Below, in pieces: positions 6,876 through 9,809 of a DNA stretch of 9,809 nt. The notes beneath the pieces were generated by a model. That model was not told where the DNA came from, ran no database searches, and saw only the letters and a list, made by a program, of their open reading frames with translations. The translations under genes were made by a program, and so were the position numbers. The stretch spans positions 1 through 9,809 of the forward strand of contig CAJULZ010000103.1 of assembly GCA_910587205.1 (NCBI GenBank), in the 5' to 3' direction. The stretch is from an uncultured Oscillospiraceae bacterium (lineage in GTDB: Bacteria > Bacillota > Clostridia > Oscillospirales > Oscillospiraceae). How positions within the stretch are numbered: the first letter of the stretch is position 1; each line of letters opens with the position of its first letter.

Positions 6876-8369
6876 TTAAACACGCCATTCGATCCGGATG
6901 CGTCCGGCATCCACCCGGATGGCGCGGATGAGTAGATCTGCTGTGTGTCGCTTGTGTTCGAAAGACAGCGCGTCCCAGAGGCTGAACCAGCTGTTGAGCA
7001 TCGGGCGGGCCGGCTCATCCCCAGGGCGTCCCTGAGCAAGTTTTTGCCGGATGGCTTGCTTCCTGCCGTCCAGGTTGGACACCCGCTGGTTAATATAGTG
7101 GAACAAGGCGCTGTCTGCCTCCCCCAGCCGCGCCATGAGTGCGTCAATCTCGTGGTCAATCTGGGCCAATTCCAGGCGCAGCTCAACGTTTTCCGGGCTG
7201 ACGGCTGGGGCAGGGCGGGGATGGAGCTGGGGAAGCAGAGCCGATTTTTCCGCCAGTTCATGGTAGACAAGCCCTTCCAGCTCTTCGGTGCGGACAGTAC
7301 CGGGGCCGGGACAGGCTTTCGTGTCCATCCTGTGGGAACAGAGGAGGTAGCCGCGAGAGGAGCCGGGGGCATGTTTAGAGACTAACGCATATCCGCACAG
7401 CCCGCATTTGACCTTTCCCGCCAGCCAGGTGTTTTTGGCCTTCTGCCAGGGCTGGACCCGTTGTGCGTTTTGGCATTTCCGGCGGCATTGGAGCCAGATA
7501 TCCGCCGGGACGATGCCTGTATGGGGGGCGAGGACCAGGCAGCCCTCCGTCGGTCCAGGTTGATTCCGCCCTATGCCGTCTTTCGTATGGTAAAAGTAGC
7601 AACCATTGGTACCGATGAAGTCGGCAGGACCGTTGGCAATGGTGATGCCCAGCTCCTGATAAAAGCGGTAAACAGACAAGTCGGCCCGGACATAGATGGG
7701 GTTGCGCAGGATATCTGACATCCGGGAGCGCTCCCAGGGTTTGCCGCGCTTGCAGATGCCCTGGGCGTGGAGTTCACGGATGATATCGCCGTAGGAGCAC
7801 TGGGGCTGGGCGTAGTGTTCGTAGATCAGCCGGACCACCTCCGCTTCCTCGGGCACGGCCTCATACATGGATGAGCGGATACCGCCGATGACGGTGGGGG
7901 CGAGGCGGTAGCCAAAGGGGACCCGCCCTCCCATATAAAGGCCCTTTTGACAGCGAGCAAAATAGGCGTCGGCGACCCGTTTCTGGATGGTCTCCCGTTC
8001 CAGCTGGGCAAATACGATGCAGATATTCAGCATAGCACGGCCCATGGGGGAGGAGGTGTCAAATTTTTCCGTGGTGGAGACAAACTCCACTCCATATTTT
8101 CCAAATATGTCCATCATAGCGGAAAAATCCAGGATAGAGCGGCTAATGCGGTCCAGTTTATAGACGATGACCTTTCGGATGAGCCCCCGCTCCATATCGG
8201 CCATCATTTCGCGGAAGGCGGGGCGTTCCGTATTTTTGCCGCTGTAGCCCCGGTCAATGTAGGTTTTGACCGCTTCGCCGCGGGCTTCATACTGGCACAG
8301 TTCGATCTGACTTTCGATAGAGATACTGTCGGCCCGGTCTACTGATTGCCGTGCATAAATTGCTTCCAT
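6876..8369 (-). CDS. Large serine recombinase / site-specific integrase
   Basis: The 497-aa protein has the full large-serine-recombinase layout. The N-terminal resolvase domain (about 2-145) shows YARQS with catalytic Ser S9, the YSGKNTERPAF region (42-52) and YKLDRISRS (70-78) with active-site arginines, then the long linking helix. A recombinase DNA-binding domain (PF07508, about 150-255) contains VPFGYRLA and ILRNPIYVRADL. A zinc ribbon (about 316-355) has C322, C325, C344 and C353. A likely coiled coil follows at about 393-445, then a short C-terminal part ending IRIEWRV. Such enzymes insert and excise mobile elements between attP and attB; they usually sit at an element's edge. No residue appears missing, so it may be active. 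The start at 8369 is fixed by GGGAGA 7 bases upstream. It lies 41 bases downstream of a decayed gene, and an orphan coding tail follows within 10 bases. Confidence 0.95.
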   Translation of the reverse strand: MEAIYARQSVDRADSISIESQIELCQYEARGEAVKTYIDRGYSGKNTERPAFREMMADMERGLIRKVIVYKLDRISRSILDFSAMMDIFGKYGVEFVSTTEKFDTSSPMGRAMLNICIVFAQLERETIQKRVADAYFARCQKGLYMGGRVPFGYRLAPTVIGGIRSSMYEAVPEEAEVVRLIYEHYAQPQCSYGDIIRELHAQGICKRGKPWERSRMSDILRNPIYVRADLSVYRFYQELGITIANGPADFIGTNGCYFYHTKDGIGRNQPGPTEGCLVLAPHTGIVPADIWLQCRRKCQNAQRVQPWQKAKNTWLAGKVKCGLCGYALVSKHAPGSSRGYLLCSHRMDTKACPGPGTVRTEELEGLVYHELAEKSALLPQLHPRPAPAVSPENVELRLELAQIDHEIDALMARLGEADSALFHYINQRVSNLDGRKQAIRQKLAQGRPGDEPARPMLNSWFSLWDALSFEHKRHTADLLIRAIRVDAGRIRIEWRV

Positions 8370-8376
8370 TCCAGTT

Positions 8377-8382
8377 TCTCCC
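8377..8382 (-). promoter_or_regulatory. Ribosome binding site deciding the recombinase start
   Basis: GGGAGA on the minus strand, 7 bases before the ATG at 8369. The longer in-frame ATG at 8384 overlaps this site and has no purine-rich stretch before it. The shorter start places the catalytic YARQS at residues 5-9, as in related recombinases. Confidence 0.8.
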
Positions 8383-8410
8383 ATGCAGATAAGAAGTCGG
8401 CCACGGTGTG

Positions 8411-8745
8411 TTACGGTCCGGCGGCGTTGTTCTCATATTGGATGAAGACGTCATATAGGTCATGCCCAATGTCGCGGAGCCTCTGGGCGTACTCCTGCGG
8501 GTCCAGCTGAGGTATGGATTCCTCCACCGGAACCGTCCGCGCCCCCAGCCGGGCGGTATGAGTTTGCAAAATGCAAGATTGATTCTCCAGGGCTGCCCCC
8601 CCCTTTCCCTCTCAATGTATTCGGGCGAGGGAGGGGGTATACGGCAAACTCGCCCGGCCGCCTGGAACCGGCCAATAAGGGTTTCCAGCTCGTCGGCTTT
8701 TGCAAAAGCTGCCGCAATCGGCCCAGGCTGCCAACCGTGTTGATG
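8411..8745 (-). pseudogene. Decayed gene upstream of the recombinase: no start codon, broken at a G8 run
   Basis: Two minus-strand frames join into one protein-like sequence. The first (from about 8745) reads HGWQPGPIAAAFAKADELET and continues with LIGRFQAAGRVCRIPPPSPE and YIERERGG. At a run of eight G (8603-8596) the coding signal moves to another frame, AALENQSCILQTHTARLGAR, continuing TVPVEESIPQLDP, QEYAQRLRDIGHDLYDVF and IQYENNAAGP before TAA at 8413-8411. One extra G, or two fewer, restores a single frame of about 110 codons. The upstream frame has no ATG, GTG or TTG after a credible binding site and runs into the blaI promoter, so the 5' end also seems lost. The stop is 41 bases before the recombinase ATG, so the two were probably one operon. 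I do not recognise the family; it may be an accessory gene of the element. Confidence 0.6.
8564..8579. repeat. 16-base repeat shared in inverted orientation with 9229-9244
   Basis: TTGCAAAATGCAAGAT at 8564-8579 is exactly the reverse complement of ATCTTGCATTTTGCAA at 9229-9244. The left copy lies inside the decayed gene; the right copy is the core of the palindrome before the sensor gene. The pair brackets blaI and its promoter. Identity ends at both edges of the 16 bases. Confidence 0.6.
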
Positions 8746-8754
8746 GAAAAAACC

Positions 8755-8783
8755 TTGACAGAAGCCTCCTACAGTTGTAGTAT
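8755..8783 (+). promoter_or_regulatory. Promoter of blaI
   Basis: TTGACA (8755-8760), a 17-base spacer and TAGTAT (8778-8783, four of six -10 bases). Transcription would start near 8790, about 30 bases before the blaI ATG. The first operator dyad covers the spacer end and the first part of the -10. Confidence 0.75.
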
Positions 8784-8811
8784 AAAGGGAGAAGACTATA
8801 ATTGTAGGAGG
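8765..8811 (+). promoter_or_regulatory. Double BlaI/MecI-type operator
   Basis: Two dyads with TACA/TGTA half sites, as bound by BlaI/MecI repressors. The first is CTACA-GT-TGTAG at 8769-8780, overlapping the -10. The second is CTATA-AT-TGTAG at 8796-8807, between the expected start of transcription and the ATG, with one degenerate half site. The outer halves extend to a 9-base inverted repeat, CCTCCTACA (8765-8773) and TGTAGGAGG (8803-8811); the right half includes the ribosome binding site of blaI. Dyad centres are 27 bases apart. The layout implies autorepression of blaI; binding itself is inferred from the family. Confidence 0.75.
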
Positions 8812-8818
8812 TTTGAGT

Positions 8819-9184
8819 ATGACCAAGCTGTCGGAGCGTGAGTGGACGGTGCTGGGGGTGCTGTGGGATGGCGGCGGGGCCGGTCTGGGGGAGATTACCC
8901 AGGCTCTCCGGGGGGAGACGGGGTGGAACCGCAACACGGTGCTCACCTATCTCACCCGAATGGAGGCCAAGGGGCTGGTAGCCATTGAGAAGGAGGGGTA
9001 TCCCCGCCAGTACCGCGCGGCGCTGAGCAGGGAGGACTGTCAGGCTCAGGCCCGGGACAGCTTTCTTCGCCAGGTGTACCGGGGGTCCACAGGGGATCTG
9101 GTGGCGGCGTTTTTGAAGGAGAAGCCTATTTCTGCCCAGGAGCGGGACGAGCTGCGTCGTCTGTTGGACGAAATGGAGGTATAG
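8819..9184 (+). CDS. blaI: BlaI/MecI family transcriptional repressor
   Basis: The 121-aa protein matches the Penicillinase_R family (PF03965), of usual length. The winged helix-turn-helix occupies about 1-70: LSEREWTVLGVLW (4-16), EITQAL (25-30), the recognition helix WNRNTVLTYLTRMEAKGLV (36-54) and the wing IEKEGYPRQYRA (56-67). Residues 71-121 form the dimerisation helices. The LVAAFLKE stretch (94-101) aligns by position with the Asn-Phe site at which BlaR1 cleaves S. aureus BlaI, suggesting cleavage near A97-F98; this is inference. The ATG at 8819 is chosen over a TTG at 8813 because AGGAGG at 8806-8811 is 7 bases upstream of it. The gene has its own operator-bearing promoter and is followed by a blaR1-like gene, so it is probably inactivated by its neighbour on cell-wall or beta-lactam stress. 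The target genes other than itself are not in view. Confidence 0.93.
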   Translation: MTKLSEREWTVLGVLWDGGGAGLGEITQALRGETGWNRNTVLTYLTRMEAKGLVAIEKEGYPRQYRAALSREDCQAQARDSFLRQVYRGSTGDLVAAFLKEKPISAQERDELRRLLDEMEV

Positions 9185-9202
9185 AACGGATTTTTGTCCC
9201 TT

Positions 9203-9231
9203 TTGACATCGCGGCACGACAATCTTATATC
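9203..9231 (+). promoter_or_regulatory. Possible separate promoter for the blaR1-like gene
   Basis: TTGACA at 9203-9208, a 17-base spacer and TATATC at 9226-9231 (four of six -10 bases) lie in the 133-base gap between blaI and the sensor gene. The -10 overlaps the left arm of a palindrome at 9229-9247, which could act as an operator. The blaI stop is at 9184, so read-through from blaI is also possible. Confidence 0.5.
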
Positions 9232-9263
9232 TTGCATTTTGCAAGATTATATGATGGCCGCGA
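9209..9263. repeat. Nested inverted repeat in the blaI-blaR1 gap
   Basis: An inner perfect dyad, ATCTTGCA-TTT-TGCAAGAT (9229-9247, 8-bp arms), lies within outer 7-bp arms TCGCGGC (9209-9215) and GCCGCGA (9257-9263). The sequences between the arms pair only poorly. There is no T tract after it, so it is not a typical terminator. It overlaps the putative -10 of the sensor gene. A 16-base part of the inner dyad recurs in inverted orientation at 8564-8579. Confidence 0.65.
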
Positions 9264-9317
9264 AACGTGGCAAAAACTTGGACCTGTAAAAATTTGCGGT
9301 AGGAAAGGTATTGTGCT

Positions 9318-9809
9318 ATGACAGATTTTTGGTCGTTTTTATTGCAGACGCTCACCGCCTCCGGGGTCGCGGTGCTGCTGCTGGCCGTCAAGGCCATGTT
9401 CCGGGACAAGCTGTCCCCCCGGTGGCAGTTCGGGGTATGGGGCGTGCTGGCGGTGGTGCTGCTCCTCCCGGCGGGGTGGGGCGGACGGCACGCCCTGCTC
9501 AACTGGCCCATGGTGGTGGAGGCGCTGAAATCCCTCTTCACCGGGGAATTTGGGACGCTGGCCAAGGTGACGGCCCCGGTGCCCCTGCCTCCCGCCGCCC
9601 CGCTGGGAGATGTCTTTGGCTGGCTGTTCCTGGCCTATGAGGCGGGGGTTGTGGTGCTCCTGGCCCGGTACGCCGTCTCCTACATCCGTCTGCGGCTGGC
9701 GCTGCGCGGGGGCAGGCCCGTCCGGGACGGGCAGGTGGAGGCGTTGGCGGAGCGGTACGGGCTGCGCGCCTGCCCCGCGGTGGCGGTGGACGGCCTGCCC
9801 ACCGCCTTT
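9318..9809 (+). CDS. BlaR1/MecR1-type M56 metalloprotease sensor, N-terminal part
   Basis: The frame opens at the ATG at 9318 (AGGAAAGG at 9301-9308, 9 bases upstream) and stays open to the window end, giving 164 codons. Membrane segments appear at about 5-27, 34-53 and 98-122, the second after LSPRWQFGVWGVL, a stretch typical of M56 family proteins (PF05569). A basic cytoplasmic part follows (RLRLALRGGRP, 124-134), then CPAVAVDGLPTAF (152-164), the strand that normally precedes the segment leading to the HEXXH zinc site. That site and any extracellular penicillin-binding sensor domain would be beyond the window, so I cannot say whether this is a true beta-lactam sensor or a related M56 regulator. 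Following a BlaI gene, it is expected to signal by cleaving that repressor. Confidence 0.88.
   Translation, partial: MTDFWSFLLQTLTASGVAVLLLAVKAMFRDKLSPRWQFGVWGVLAVVLLLPAGWGGRHALLNWPMVVEALKSLFTGEFGTLAKVTAPVPLPPAAPLGDVFGWLFLAYEAGVVVLLARYAVSYIRLRLALRGGRPVRDGQVEALAERYGLRACPAVAVDGLPTAF

Noticed and set aside
6942..7385. Plus-strand frame opposite the recombinase C-terminus
   Set aside because: Antisense to the zinc ribbon and coiled-coil part of an intact recombinase; no motif or binding site.
8696..8709. Perfect 14-base palindrome GCTTTTGCAAAAGC
   Set aside because: It lies in the relic's coding part (Ala-Phe-Ala-Lys-Ala) and is not linked to a promoter. It shares TTTGCAAA-like content with the nearby repeats, but the match is too short to call related.
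8462..8743. Plus-strand frame of 93 codons between the recombinase and blaI
   Set aside because: Its reading is Pro/Gly/Arg-rich without motif and has no ribosome binding site; the opposite strand reads better.
8287..8946. A single 219-codon minus-strand frame spanning the relic, recombinase start and blaI start
   Set aside because: Only its middle part looks like protein. Its ends are antisense to blaI and out of frame with the recombinase. The coding signal changes frame at the G8 run, so it is not one gene.
1..9809. CRISPR array, tRNA, rRNA or insertion-sequence transposase
   Set aside because: I looked for regularly spaced repeats, cloverleaf-like arms and transposase motifs and saw none. 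Apart from the recombinase, no mobile-element gene is visible.

Overview
The window looks like chromosome of a GC-rich, spore-forming Clostridium-class bacterium, most likely a gut Oscillospiraceae relative (Flavonifractor/Intestinimonas/Lawsonibacter-like). The reasons are a YunB-type sporulation gene, strong AGGAGG-type ribosome binding sites, a short-chain fatty acid permease typical of butyrate producers, and a BlaI/BlaR pair. The genus is an inference; no rRNA is present.

Region 1 (1-5101, plus strand) is a tight housekeeping operon. It runs from the 3' end of a PLP-dependent methionine gamma-lyase/'aluminium resistance' family gene, through yunB and ligA (11-base overlap), to a class I/II aminotransferase and a membrane-anchored DNA/RNA non-specific nuclease (4-base overlap between the last two). 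A hairpin at 5113-5147 sits between this operon and the convergent next gene and can terminate both.

Region 2 (5177-6760, minus strand) is an AtoE-type short-chain fatty acid transporter with its own near-consensus promoter (TTGACA-N17-TAAAAT). A second hairpin terminator lies upstream of it at 6717-6764.

Region 3 (6775-8745, minus strand) looks like an insertion scar. It holds a well-formed 497-aa large serine recombinase. Upstream of it is a decayed gene (no start codon, frame broken at a run of eight G). Directly downstream is an orphan C-terminal coding tail of about 32 codons ending just before the terminator. I read this as a mobile element, or what remains of one, that separated the tail from its gene. 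The borders are not proven.

Region 4 (8755-9809, plus strand) is a BlaI/MecI-type repressor followed by the first 164 codons of a BlaR1/MecR1-type membrane metalloprotease sensor. The blaI promoter carries two TACA/TGTA-type dyads. The gap before blaR1 holds a separate promoter-like sequence overlapped by a nested inverted repeat. A 16-base core of that repeat recurs in inverted orientation inside the decayed gene, so the two copies flank blaI. No beta-lactamase or PBP gene is visible. The most unusual material is the recombinase/relic/blaI junction; I found no clear evidence of a wholly new system.
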